5,089 nucleotides of DNA, taken from positions 1 to 5,089 of the forward strand of contig JAHJDU010000197.1 of the NCBI GenBank assembly GCA_018812385.1. Reading direction: 5' to 3'. The DNA comes from Pseudomonadota bacterium (GTDB taxonomy: Bacteria; Desulfobacterota; Desulfobacteria; Desulfobacterales; Desulfobacteraceae). Below are positions 1 through 5,089 of the stretch, one piece after another. The notes under the pieces are model-generated. The model was not told the origin of the DNA and made no database searches. It worked only from the letters and a program-made list of their open reading frames with translations. Positions within the stretch are counted from its first letter, which is position 1, and each line of letters starts with the position of its first letter. The translations under genes were made by a program, and so were the position numbers.

Positions 1-400
1 CCCGCCAGATAATGGCCTGGTCCTTGTCCTGCATCAATGCCTGGACAGAAACAACCTTAAGGTTTCCATTGACCTGTTTTGGGATCAGAAGCTGGTTTTG
101 AGAAATCTCTAAGAGTTCTGTCAGTCCCAGCATCTGGGCTATTGAGGGGCCGTGGACATCAACATCCATAAGACCTGTTTTATATCCTTTTTTAGAAAGG
201 CAGGCTGCAAGATTGGCAGAAACACTGCTTTTACCAACTCCGCCCTTACCGCTTAATACAAAAATTTTGTGTTTTATTTTGGACAGGGAGGCTTTAATTG
301 CCTCATCTTCTCTTTTCTGTCGGGCCGCCATATCCTGACCCCCACCCTGTGAAGGGCAGGTGCTTGTTTTTTTTGCTTTGGCTACACTATCGTGAATCAT
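1..400 (-). CDS. mrp: Mrp/NBP35-family Fe-S cluster carrier ATPase (partial, C-terminus outside window)
   Basis: This is a cytoplasmic P-loop ATPase of the Mrp/ApbC/NBP35 type, a family that carries and transfers Fe-S clusters to apoproteins. The first 133 residues are present. Residues 41-59 (IKHKIFVLS followed by GKGGVGKSS) form the deviant Walker A motif with both signature lysines (K52, K57). Residues 78-86 (MDVDVHGPS) are the switch motif that separates Mrp from MinD/ParA, which lack HGPS/YGPS. The CxxC pair near the C-terminus that binds the cluster would lie outside the window. The start at 400 is preceded by AGAGGAG, about 13 bases upstream, a rather long spacing. Met24 (331) is an alternative start. 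I prefer the longer form because a Cys-containing leader (C15) before IKHKI fits relatives of this family. The gene lies 57 bases behind the LolB-like gene with no terminator between, so it is probably the fourth gene of the operon. Confidence 0.93.
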   Translation of the reverse strand, partial: MIHDSVAKAKKTSTCPSQGGGQDMAARQKREDEAIKASLSKIKHKIFVLSGKGGVGKSSVSANLAACLSKKGYKTGLMDVDVHGPSIAQMLGLTELLEISQNQLLIPKQVNGNLKVVSVQALMQDKDQAIIWR

Positions 401-457
401 TTTTTTATAACATCTCCTCTGAGAAATATCGTTAATAAATTGGATTAATAATGGGCA

Positions 458-1225
458 CTATCCAGATTCTGTCAACCTGAATATAGTGTCTTTTATGGCA
501 GGATTTGCCTGAAAGCTTGTAATGTCCAGGATCAGTTTTCGATTATCCATATCTTTGATTTCTATTGTTACCGGGATTTCGCCAAAATCATATGTTTTAT
601 ATTGTGTGATCTTCATTTCATACAAGAGCTCTCCTGATAGGTTCGTGGATATGAGGCCATCTATTTTTCCCTTGTCATTAAAACAAAGGGACTGTGTTTC
701 CCCCTTCCATTTTTGTTTTAATATTATACTGGACAAGGATGAGTCTGACGGTGAAAAATAGGCATTGTCAAAGTTTTTTACAGGCAGCCGCCCAAGTAAA
801 ATCGATATCATTTCAGATATTTTTATTGGAACCTGGATATAGTTTTTCATGTCCGGATCTTTTGAGTTATATGAGGTTTTGGGATGTTCCCCCGTATGGG
901 AAAAGAAAGTTATTTTTTCTCCTGTTGCAATAATGGTTTCGATGGGAAGGCCAGACATTAGAAATGTGATCCTGATTTTATTGGGAAAGACCGCAGCCCA
1001 TGCAATTTTGAATTTATCTGTTTTTGTGTTTGTTTCAACCCGTGCCCAGCCTGTTCCCTTGCTTGCAAGAATGTGTTGATTAAAAGATTGTGCCTGGTTT
1101 GCAAACAAAAGGGCTTTTTTATCAAGCAAAGGATTGGTTGAGGGTCTGAGTGGTGCACAACCCGAGAAGATCAAGATAAAGACAATACTATAAATTAAGC
1201 TGGATAATGAGTTCTGGTTAATCAT
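458..1225 (-). CDS. LolB-like outer-membrane lipoprotein
   Basis: This is a 255-residue lipoprotein. A hydrophobic signal (residues 8-20) ends in the lipobox FSGC, so the mature protein starts at Cys23. Residue +2 is Ala, not Asp, which fits transport to the outer membrane. From memory the mature part lines up with E. coli LolB, the receptor that inserts lipoproteins into the outer membrane. KGTGWARV (57-63) matches its first strand. KIRITFLMSGLPIETI (83-98) matches RYRLLLTNPLGSTELEL, placing Leu93 at the exposed leucine of the LolB insertion loop. VPIKISEMISILLGRLP (132-148) matches the IPLNSLRQWILGLP helix. At 255 residues it is longer than the roughly 207 of E. coli LolB. The start codon overlaps the end of the TPR gene (ATGATTAA) and no good Shine-Dalgarno lies close, so translational coupling is likely. 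A related DUF4292-type lipoprotein without LolB function cannot be excluded. Confidence 0.82.
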   Translation of the reverse strand: MINQNSLSSLIYSIVFILIFSGCAPLRPSTNPLLDKKALLFANQAQSFNQHILASKGTGWARVETNTKTDKFKIAWAAVFPNKIRITFLMSGLPIETIIATGEKITFFSHTGEHPKTSYNSKDPDMKNYIQVPIKISEMISILLGRLPVKNFDNAYFSPSDSSLSSIILKQKWKGETQSLCFNDKGKIDGLISTNLSGELLYEMKITQYKTYDFGEIPVTIEIKDMDNRKLILDITSFQANPAIKDTIFRLTESG

Positions 1226-2969
1226 TTAATTTTTTTTTAACAGCCTCAATTTTTTTCTTAAGTTCAAGGATTTTTTCTTTGTCCCCATCTTTGGCATTGG
1301 TTACGGCTTTTTTATAGGTATCCAATGCTTTTTTAAACTGATTTGTCTTTTGATAGGCATCACCAAGGTGGTCTGATATGATGGTTTCAAAAGAGGTTAG
1401 TTGGGCCGCTTTTTCAAGGTATTTAACAGCCTCTTCATACTCCCCCCTCTTGTAATAGACCCAGCCCAGGCTGTCCGTGATATACCCGTCATCGGGTTTA
1501 ATTTCGTGTGCTCTTTTGATAAGCAGAAGCGCCTCATCCAGGTTAATCCCAAGATCTGCATAGGAATACCCAAGGTAGTTCAAGGCGCTGGCATCCTTTG
1601 GATCAATTTCAATAACCTTTTTCATGGTGCTGATGCAGTCTTCTTTAAAGCCTGCACTATCCTGTACTGCACCCAGTCTGAACAGCAATGATGTGTTTTC
1701 AGGAGAATCTTCCAGCCCTGTTTTTAAAAGACTGATGGCTTTTTCATAGTTTTTATCTTTTTCATAAAACGAGGCAAGATAAATGATAATATCGATATCT
1801 TTTGGAAGGGTTTTATACTTGTCTTCAAGATAATTTATGGCTTCCTGATTTTTTCCTGATTTCTGGTAGAGAAAGGCAATACTCAGGATGGTTTTTTTAT
1901 ATTGAGAATGGTCAGGTTTGATTTTCAGATAATGGAAAACAGCGTTTTTGGAATCTTCAATCTCTTCATAGGCCATGCCCGTGAAAAAGTTCAGGGTTTG
2001 ATTTTCAGGATCACTTTTAAGCATCTGGGAGAAAACAATCACGGCATCTTCAGGTCTTTTGCCGGAAATATATTCGTTCACAGCCATCATAACAATCCTG
2101 GAATCGCTTTCAACGCTCTGGGCAAGTTCAGTGAACAGGGTGGCTGCGGCAGCCTTGTCTTCGTTTTTATAATAGTGCAGAGCCATTCCTAATTGTGCCC
2201 GGTAATTGTCCGGCTCTATTTCAAGTATTTCCTTGTAGGTTTCTAATATTTTCTGGTTGTTTTCAAGGGTGTTTTGAAGACTGAAAATTTTTATTAGTTG
2301 AAACCGGGGCTCTACAAGGTCCGGTTCAAGTTCAATGGTTTTTAAATATTGAATTTTTGCAAGTTCATATTGTTTTTCAGCCAAATAAACCTCGCCAAGA
2401 TAAAACCAGGCAACATAGTAGTCAGGAAATTGACCAACCATTTTTTTTAACAATACCAAGGCTTCAGGATTATTGTTTTTGTCTATATATATTTTGGCAA
2501 GACGGAGAAATGTTTCTTTGTTATCTGGATCCAGCATCAGGATTTTGTTTAAAATTTCAACCAGTTCTTTTTCATCCATGGCATCTTTTTTAAGTTGGAC
2601 AAAAAAAAGTAATCCATCCACATTGTCAGGGTTTTGTCGAACCAGTTTTTCTGCGAGCTCCAATGCTTTTTTTTCATTATTTTGGTTCAAGTATAGCTGG
2701 CTTAGATCCCTGGTTAATATGAATGAATCCGGATCATTAACCATTGCCTTTTCCAGAGATACAATGGCTTTTTTATAGTCTTTGTTTTTAATGTGAATCC
2801 TGGATTCAAGATAATAATAATTTGCTGAAAGAGTATGTTCTTCTTTCTTGTTTTCTTTTTGAATAATTTGAGACTCAGAAAGTTTTTTATCCTGTTTAAG
2901 CTCTGTGCAGCCGGCTATAAAAAAACTTAAGATAAAAATAAGAAGAACATAAACAAGACTTTTTTTCAT
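1218..2969 (-). CDS. TPR-repeat outer-membrane lipoprotein (LbcA-like)
   Basis: This is a 583-residue protein built almost wholly of tetratricopeptide repeats. A signal peptide (KK at 2-3, hydrophobic 5-19) ends in lipobox IAGC with Cys21 and Thr at +2, so it is a lipoprotein probably sorted to the outer membrane. Residues 22-46 are a charged K/E/Q tether. About 15 repeats of roughly 34 residues follow from 47 to 561, many closing with the typical DPDN/EPDN/DPKD turn. Residues 459-524 (ALNYLGYSYADLGINLDEA, then DDGYITDSLGWVYYKRGEYEEAVKYLEKA) are the best conserved block of a widespread proteobacterial TPR family. The C-terminus (562-583) is a Lys/Glu helix. TPR arrays bind other proteins and have no catalytic role. 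A TPR lipoprotein directly before lolB is also seen in pseudomonads, where LbcA is the adaptor of the protease CtpA, so a scaffold or adaptor role at the outer membrane is inferred. The start has AAGG 11 bases upstream and lies 36 bases behind rpoH. Confidence 0.9.
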   Translation of the reverse strand: MKKSLVYVLLIFILSFFIAGCTELKQDKKLSESQIIQKENKKEEHTLSANYYYLESRIHIKNKDYKKAIVSLEKAMVNDPDSFILTRDLSQLYLNQNNEKKALELAEKLVRQNPDNVDGLLFFVQLKKDAMDEKELVEILNKILMLDPDNKETFLRLAKIYIDKNNNPEALVLLKKMVGQFPDYYVAWFYLGEVYLAEKQYELAKIQYLKTIELEPDLVEPRFQLIKIFSLQNTLENNQKILETYKEILEIEPDNYRAQLGMALHYYKNEDKAAAATLFTELAQSVESDSRIVMMAVNEYISGKRPEDAVIVFSQMLKSDPENQTLNFFTGMAYEEIEDSKNAVFHYLKIKPDHSQYKKTILSIAFLYQKSGKNQEAINYLEDKYKTLPKDIDIIIYLASFYEKDKNYEKAISLLKTGLEDSPENTSLLFRLGAVQDSAGFKEDCISTMKKVIEIDPKDASALNYLGYSYADLGINLDEALLLIKRAHEIKPDDGYITDSLGWVYYKRGEYEEAVKYLEKAAQLTSFETIISDHLGDAYQKTNQFKKALDTYKKAVTNAKDGDKEKILELKKKIEAVKKKLND

Positions 2970-2994
2970 AATCTGCTTTACCTTACTATAAAAA

Positions 2995-3008
2995 TAAATT
3001 GCAATTTA
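2995..3008. repeat. 14-base perfect palindrome at the rpoH stop codon
   Basis: TAAATTGCAATTTA is its own reverse complement. It contains the stop codon of rpoH and leads into the 36-base gap before the TPR gene. With no loop it cannot form a useful RNA hairpin, and no T-tract follows, so it is not a terminator. It could be a protein-binding dyad or chance in AT-rich DNA. Confidence 0.35.
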
Positions 3009-3965
3009 CTGGCTGTGATCGTACATATCAAAATCAGGCATGTCTTTTTTGAAGTAGATTTTCATTTTTTTTAAAATATTATTTTCAATCTGTCTTACCC
3101 TTTCGCGGGATATCGAGTATGCTTCACCGATCTCTTGAAGTGTTTGAGGACTGTCAGAGAAAATTCTTCTGTTAAAAATATTCAATTCTCTTGCATTAAG
3201 AGTCTTTTTAAATTTATTAACTTTTCTATGCAGGATACTTTCAATCTCTTTTTTGGCCATCCGATCTTCAGTTGAATCAGTTTCAACGTTTATAAATTCA
3301 ATTCTTTCAGTATTTGAGTCATTCTTTAATGGTTCATCAAGACTTAAGTCCCAGTTGGCCAATCTCTGATCCATGTCAATTACTTCTTTTTCAGATACTC
3401 CGAGCTGTTCTGACAATAGTTTGGGTTTTGGATCAAAGCCCTGTTCAATCAGTCTTTGTTTTTCTTTTTTCAGCCTGAAAAATAATTTGCGTTGCCCCTG
3501 GGTTGTTCCAATCTTTACCATTCGCCAATTATCCATGATAAATTTAAGAATATAGGCTTTTATCCAGAAGGATGCATAATATGAGAATTTGACATTTTTA
3601 TAGGGGTTGAATTTTTTGACTGCCTTCACAAGCCCAATATTTCCTTCCTGGATTAAATCCGAAAGGTTCTGCACCCAGATTCTATGGAATTCAAGGGCAA
3701 TTTTAACGACCAGGCGCAGATTTGAAGTGGTCATGATATAGGCTGCTTCCTGGTCTCCTTCTTCCTGAATGCGTTTTCCAAGTTCAATTTCCTGGTCTCT
3801 TGTCAAAAGCTTGTAACGGCTTATTTCATTAAGATAGCTTTGAATGGGGTCTGATTTTACAAGTGCTTTTGAACTTGAAGTTTTTGCTTTTTTTACAGGA
3901 ATCAAAAAATCTTTTTTGGTCAGCCTCTTTTCGCTTTGTTTCTCCAGTTCCATCGTGTTTGCCAT
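3006..3965 (-). CDS. rpoH: RpoH-type alternative sigma factor (sigma-32 family)
   Basis: This is a 319-residue sigma70-family factor. Residues 1-36 are a Lys/Ser-rich extension. Region 1.2 is SDPIQSYLNEISRYKLLTRDQEIELGKRI (38-66). Region 2 covers 81-150 with the core-binding motif DLIQEGNIGLVKAVKKFNP (103-121) and the -10 recognition helix FSYYASFWIKAYILKFIMDNWRMVK. QRKLFFRLKKEKQRL (158-172) is the RpoH box that marks the heat-shock class (QRKLFFNLRKTKQRL in E. coli). Region 4.2 holds TLQEIGEAYSISRERVRQIENNILKKMK (275-302). Group 1 features such as region 1.1 are absent. E. coli RpoH is about 284 residues. The frame is open to an ATG at 4076, but I use the ATG at 3965 because AAGG lies 8 bases before it, a good promoter maps inside the would-be extension, and the extra 37 residues look like translated leader. 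It should direct heat-shock or stress transcription and heads the four-gene series. Confidence 0.9.
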   Translation of the reverse strand: MANTMELEKQSEKRLTKKDFLIPVKKAKTSSSKALVKSDPIQSYLNEISRYKLLTRDQEIELGKRIQEEGDQEAAYIMTTSNLRLVVKIALEFHRIWVQNLSDLIQEGNIGLVKAVKKFNPYKNVKFSYYASFWIKAYILKFIMDNWRMVKIGTTQGQRKLFFRLKKEKQRLIEQGFDPKPKLLSEQLGVSEKEVIDMDQRLANWDLSLDEPLKNDSNTERIEFINVETDSTEDRMAKKEIESILHRKVNKFKKTLNARELNIFNRRIFSDSPQTLQEIGEAYSISRERVRQIENNILKKMKIYFKKDMPDFDMYDHSQ

Positions 3966-3987
3966 TAAATATACCTTAAGATAATTT
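3966..3987 (-). promoter_or_regulatory. rpoH leader hairpin covering the Shine-Dalgarno (candidate RNA thermometer)
   Basis: In the transcript, AAAUUAUC (3987-3980) can pair with GGUAUAUUU (3975-3967) around a UUAA loop, giving eight pairs with one bulged U and one G-U pair. The two G's of the AAGG ribosome-binding site are in the stem and its two A's are in the loop. The stem is weak and AU-rich, as expected for a structure that opens with modest warming. This is inferred by eye, without an energy calculation. Confidence 0.35.
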
Positions 3988-3999
3988 TGATAAAAAATT

Positions 4000-4028
4000 A
4001 GTATACCATTATCATAGGATCGAGAAAA
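4000..4028 (-). promoter_or_regulatory. Extended -10 promoter of the rpoH operon
   Basis: On the minus strand TGGTATACT (4008-4000) is a TATACT -10 box (5 of 6 to consensus) with the TGn extension. The -35 at 17 bases is poor (TTTTCT, 4028-4023), as is common for extended -10 promoters. Transcription would start near 3993, leaving a leader of about 28 bases before the ATG at 3965. It diverges from the tRNA promoter. Confidence 0.55.
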
Positions 4029-4069
4029 GCAATATATTTTGCACAAAAAAATAATCATCCACTTTTTTA

Positions 4070-4098
4070 TGGACAATTTGGGGTAAATTTGATAAAAG
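4070..4098 (+). promoter_or_regulatory. Promoter of the tRNA-Arg gene
   Basis: TGGACA (4070-4075, 5 of 6 to TTGACA), a 17-base spacer and TAAAAG (4093-4098, 4 of 6) place the start near 4105, six bases before the mature tRNA 5' end. The -10 is ordinary, so the exact boxes are uncertain. TAAATT at 4084-4089 is an alternative -10. Confidence 0.45.
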
Positions 4099-4110
4099 AT
4101 CTTTTTGTTT

Positions 4111-4187
<77 letters not shown>

Positions 4188-4198
4188 GTAATACCAAG

Positions 4199-4230
4199 GG
4201 TTTTCAGCTTTTAGTTGAAAGCCTTTTTTT
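4199..4230 (+). terminator. Rho-independent terminator of the tRNA gene
   Basis: GGTTTTCAGC (4199-4208) pairs with GTTGAAAGCC (4214-4223) as a 10-bp stem with two G-U pairs and a five-base loop, followed by seven T's (4224-4230). It starts 12 bases after the CCA end. Confidence 0.9.
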
Positions 4231-4316
4231 GTTGAGTGTGTAAATAGTGTGACACCCCGTCTGTTTTGTTCCTATCGTTTTTAAAACCTTTAATATCATC
4301 TGGAAAAAACCAGAAG
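4231..4316. other. Intergenic spacer between tRNA terminator and higBA promoter
   Basis: I see no gene here. Small features are GTGT-G-ACAC (4247-4255) and TCTGG-A6-CCAGA (4299-4314), the latter ending just before the higBA -35 box and a possible regulator site. AT-rich sequence at 4280-4298 could act as an UP-like element. Confidence 0.4.
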
Positions 4317-4345
4317 TTGACAGAATGGTTTCTGTTTCGTATACA
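4317..4345 (+). promoter_or_regulatory. sigma70-type promoter of higBA
   Basis: A perfect -35 TTGACA (4317-4322), an exact 17-base spacer and TATACA (4340-4345) make this the strongest promoter-like sequence in the window. TACAAT at 4342-4347 is a second possible -10 with 19-base spacing. Transcription would start near 4352, leaving a leader of about 118 bases before the GTG of higB. Confidence 0.65.
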
Positions 4346-4355
4346 ATTACCGCAA

Positions 4356-4370
4356 TTCATGAAATATTGA
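4356..4370 (+). promoter_or_regulatory. Candidate HigA operator, copy 1
   Basis: TTCATGAA (4356-4363) is a perfect dyad inside CATGAAATATTGA (4358-4370), which matches CATGAAATGTTCA at 4433-4445 in 11 of 13 bases. It sits within the first 20 transcribed bases after the predicted start, where a bound repressor would block transcription. The protein that binds is inferred from the usual autoregulation of HigBA operons. Confidence 0.4.
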
Positions 4371-4430
4371 CTGTTAATGAAAAATAATTCGAACTAAGTA
4401 ATTTCGATTCACATATTTTGAAAAAAGATT

Positions 4431-4449
4431 AACATGAAATGTTCATGTT
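4431..4449 (+). promoter_or_regulatory. Candidate HigA operator, copy 2 (inverted repeat)
   Basis: AACATGAA-ATG-TTCATGTT is a perfect 8-bp inverted repeat with a three-base centre. It ends nine bases before the higB Shine-Dalgarno and shares the CATGAAATnTTnA core with the site at 4358. As DNA it is a likely repressor site. As RNA it would form a hairpin just ahead of the higB ribosome-binding site. Confidence 0.5.
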
Positions 4450-4469
4450 TCCCTTGACAAGGAGACTCC

Positions 4470-4805
4470 GTGATTATATCATTTAAGTCAAAGAAATTAC
4501 AAAAAATATGCTCAACACGTAAATCTGCATTAAAAGAATTAGGACAAACCAAGGGGAATAAGCTTATGCTAAGGATGGTCGAGTTAAATGCAGCAATAGC
4601 TTTAAGTGATATTTCACAGCTACCACCAGCCCGATTACATGAACTCACAGGAAATAGGAAGGGGCAATTTTCTGTAGACCTGGAGCATCCATACCGCTTG
4701 TTGTTCATGCCGAATAACGAGCCAATCCTTGTGAAAAAAGATGGGGGATTAGATAAAGCAAAGATCAACGAAATAATAATCATAGGTATTGAAGATACAC
4801 ATTAG
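4470..4805 (+). CDS. higB: HigB/RelE-superfamily toxin
   Basis: This 111-residue protein is the toxin half of a type II toxin-antitoxin pair. Family members are mRNA endonucleases, usually acting on ribosome-bound mRNA. The body matches the HigB fold: LPPARLHELTGNRKGQFSVDL (51-71) is the conserved LxxLxGxxxGxxSV region, YRLLFMP (75-81) is the basic strand, and the C-terminus INEIIIIGIEDTH (99-111) corresponds to the usual strand ending in DYH, keeping D109 and H111 but with Thr instead of Tyr. The N-terminal helix (5-45) is a little longer than in the shortest HigBs. Translation starts at GTG 4470: AAGGAG (4459-4464) lies five bases upstream and no in-frame ATG occurs before codon 33. The antitoxin follows after eight bases, in the toxin-first order typical of higBA. 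Cleavage activity has to be inferred from the family. Confidence 0.9.
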   Translation: MIISFKSKKLQKICSTRKSALKELGQTKGNKLMLRMVELNAAIALSDISQLPPARLHELTGNRKGQFSVDLEHPYRLLFMPNNEPILVKKDGGLDKAKINEIIIIGIEDTH

Positions 4806-4813
4806 GGGGAAAA

Positions 4814-5089
4814 ATGGTTGAAACAAAAGAAAAATACGGTTTCGAACCTGATTATGCCATACCGCCTGGAGAAACATTAAAAGAAACAATTGAGTTAATT
4901 GGTATGACCCAAGCAGAACTCTCAAAAAGAACAGGATTGACAGTACAATCAATAAATCGAATTTATAAGGGTGAACAACCCATTATTTATGAAACCGCAA
5001 ATAAGCTTGAACTTGTTACCGGAGTCCCTGCAAGATTTTGGAATAACCTTGAGGCTAACTATCGAGAACAACTCGAAAAAATAAAAGAG
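4814..5089 (+). CDS. higA: HigA-type XRE antitoxin (partial, C-terminus outside window)
   Basis: Ninety-two residues are visible without a stop. IPPGETLKETIELIGMTQAELSKRTGLTVQSINRIYKGEQPIIYETANKLELVTGVPARFW (16-75) is the helix-turn-helix of the HigA/VapI family. The sequence continues NNLEANYREQLEKIKE. The protein should bind and neutralise HigB and repress its own promoter. The ATG at 4814 has a G-rich Shine-Dalgarno (AGGGGGA, 4804-4810) that overlaps the higB stop, so the two are made from one mRNA and probably coupled. The opening (YGFEPDYAIPPGETLKETIE) resembles long HigA-like proteins of 350 or more residues carrying a C-terminal ImmA/IrrE-type metallopeptidase domain as well as short antitoxins of about 100 residues; the window ends too early to decide. 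Confidence 0.9.
   Translation, partial: MVETKEKYGFEPDYAIPPGETLKETIELIGMTQAELSKRTGLTVQSINRIYKGEQPIIYETANKLELVTGVPARFWNNLEANYREQLEKIKE

Noticed and set aside
432..451. Direct repeat TTAATAA-N6-TTAATAA between the LolB-like gene and mrp
   Set aside because: It is short, AT-only and expected by chance in DNA of this composition. There is no promoter or terminator associated with it.
1401..2778. Several plus-strand reading frames of 78-101 codons
   Set aside because: They are shadows opposite the repetitive TPR gene and have no starts with ribosome-binding sites or family features.
3966..4076. 37-residue N-terminal extension of RpoH from an ATG at 4076
   Set aside because: It has no sigma-factor character, and the likely promoter (-10 at 4005-4000) lies within it. 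The ATG at 3965 has a proper Shine-Dalgarno.
4325..4387. 20-codon plus-strand ORF (MVSVSYTITAIHEILTVNEK)
   Set aside because: It covers the -10 box and start site of the higBA promoter, so it would not be on that transcript, and it has no clear Shine-Dalgarno.
4434..4457. 7-codon ORF (MKCSCFP) just before higB, as a leader peptide
   Set aside because: It has no good ribosome-binding site and its bases are explained by the inverted repeat at 4431-4449.
4409..4783. Minus-strand reading frame of 124 codons
   Set aside because: It lies opposite higB, has no family resemblance, and ends without a sensible ribosome-binding site. higB has a strong Shine-Dalgarno and recognisable motifs.

Overview
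The window is AT-rich and looks like a chromosomal segment from a deltaproteobacterium, most plausibly of the Desulfobacterales (sulfate-reducer) type. This rests on three inferences from sequence style: the Mrp N-terminus (a Cys-containing leader followed by IKHKIFVLSGKGGVGKS), the RpoH-type sigma factor with a Lys-rich N-terminal extension, and the Lys/AT-rich codon use. No rRNA or other taxonomic marker is present.

The left four-fifths (1-3965) is a tightly packed gene series on the minus strand, probably one operon. In transcription order it holds a heat-shock-type sigma factor (rpoH, 3965-3006), a 583-residue TPR lipoprotein (2969-1218), a LolB-like outer-membrane lipoprotein (1225-458, overlapping the TPR gene by 8 bases) and the start of an Mrp/NBP35 Fe-S carrier ATPase (400 to beyond base 1). 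Gaps are 36, -8 and 57 bases, and no terminator is visible between the genes. An extended -10 promoter lies just upstream of rpoH. The short leader can fold a weak AU-rich hairpin over the rpoH Shine-Dalgarno sequence. The TPR-lolB pair resembles the arrangement next to ispE/prs in pseudomonads, where the TPR protein (LbcA) is an outer-membrane adaptor of the periplasmic protease CtpA. The theme is stress-responsive transcription joined to lipoprotein handling in the envelope.

The right part is on the plus strand. It starts with a complete tRNA-Arg(TCT) with encoded CCA and its own promoter and terminator (about 4070-4230). A 239-base intergenic stretch (4231-4469) follows, with a near-consensus sigma70 promoter and two related palindromic sites. 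Then comes a toxin-first type II toxin-antitoxin pair: higB (4470-4805, GTG start) and an XRE-type higA that runs off the window (4814 onward). A TA pair directly behind a tRNA gene is typical of the edge of an integrated element, but no integrase or att duplication is visible here.

I see no convincing wholly new system. The most checkable leads are the possible RNA thermometer in front of rpoH, the two-site operator of higBA, the envelope-lipoprotein genes placed behind a heat-shock sigma factor, and whether higA carries a long C-terminal domain beyond the window.
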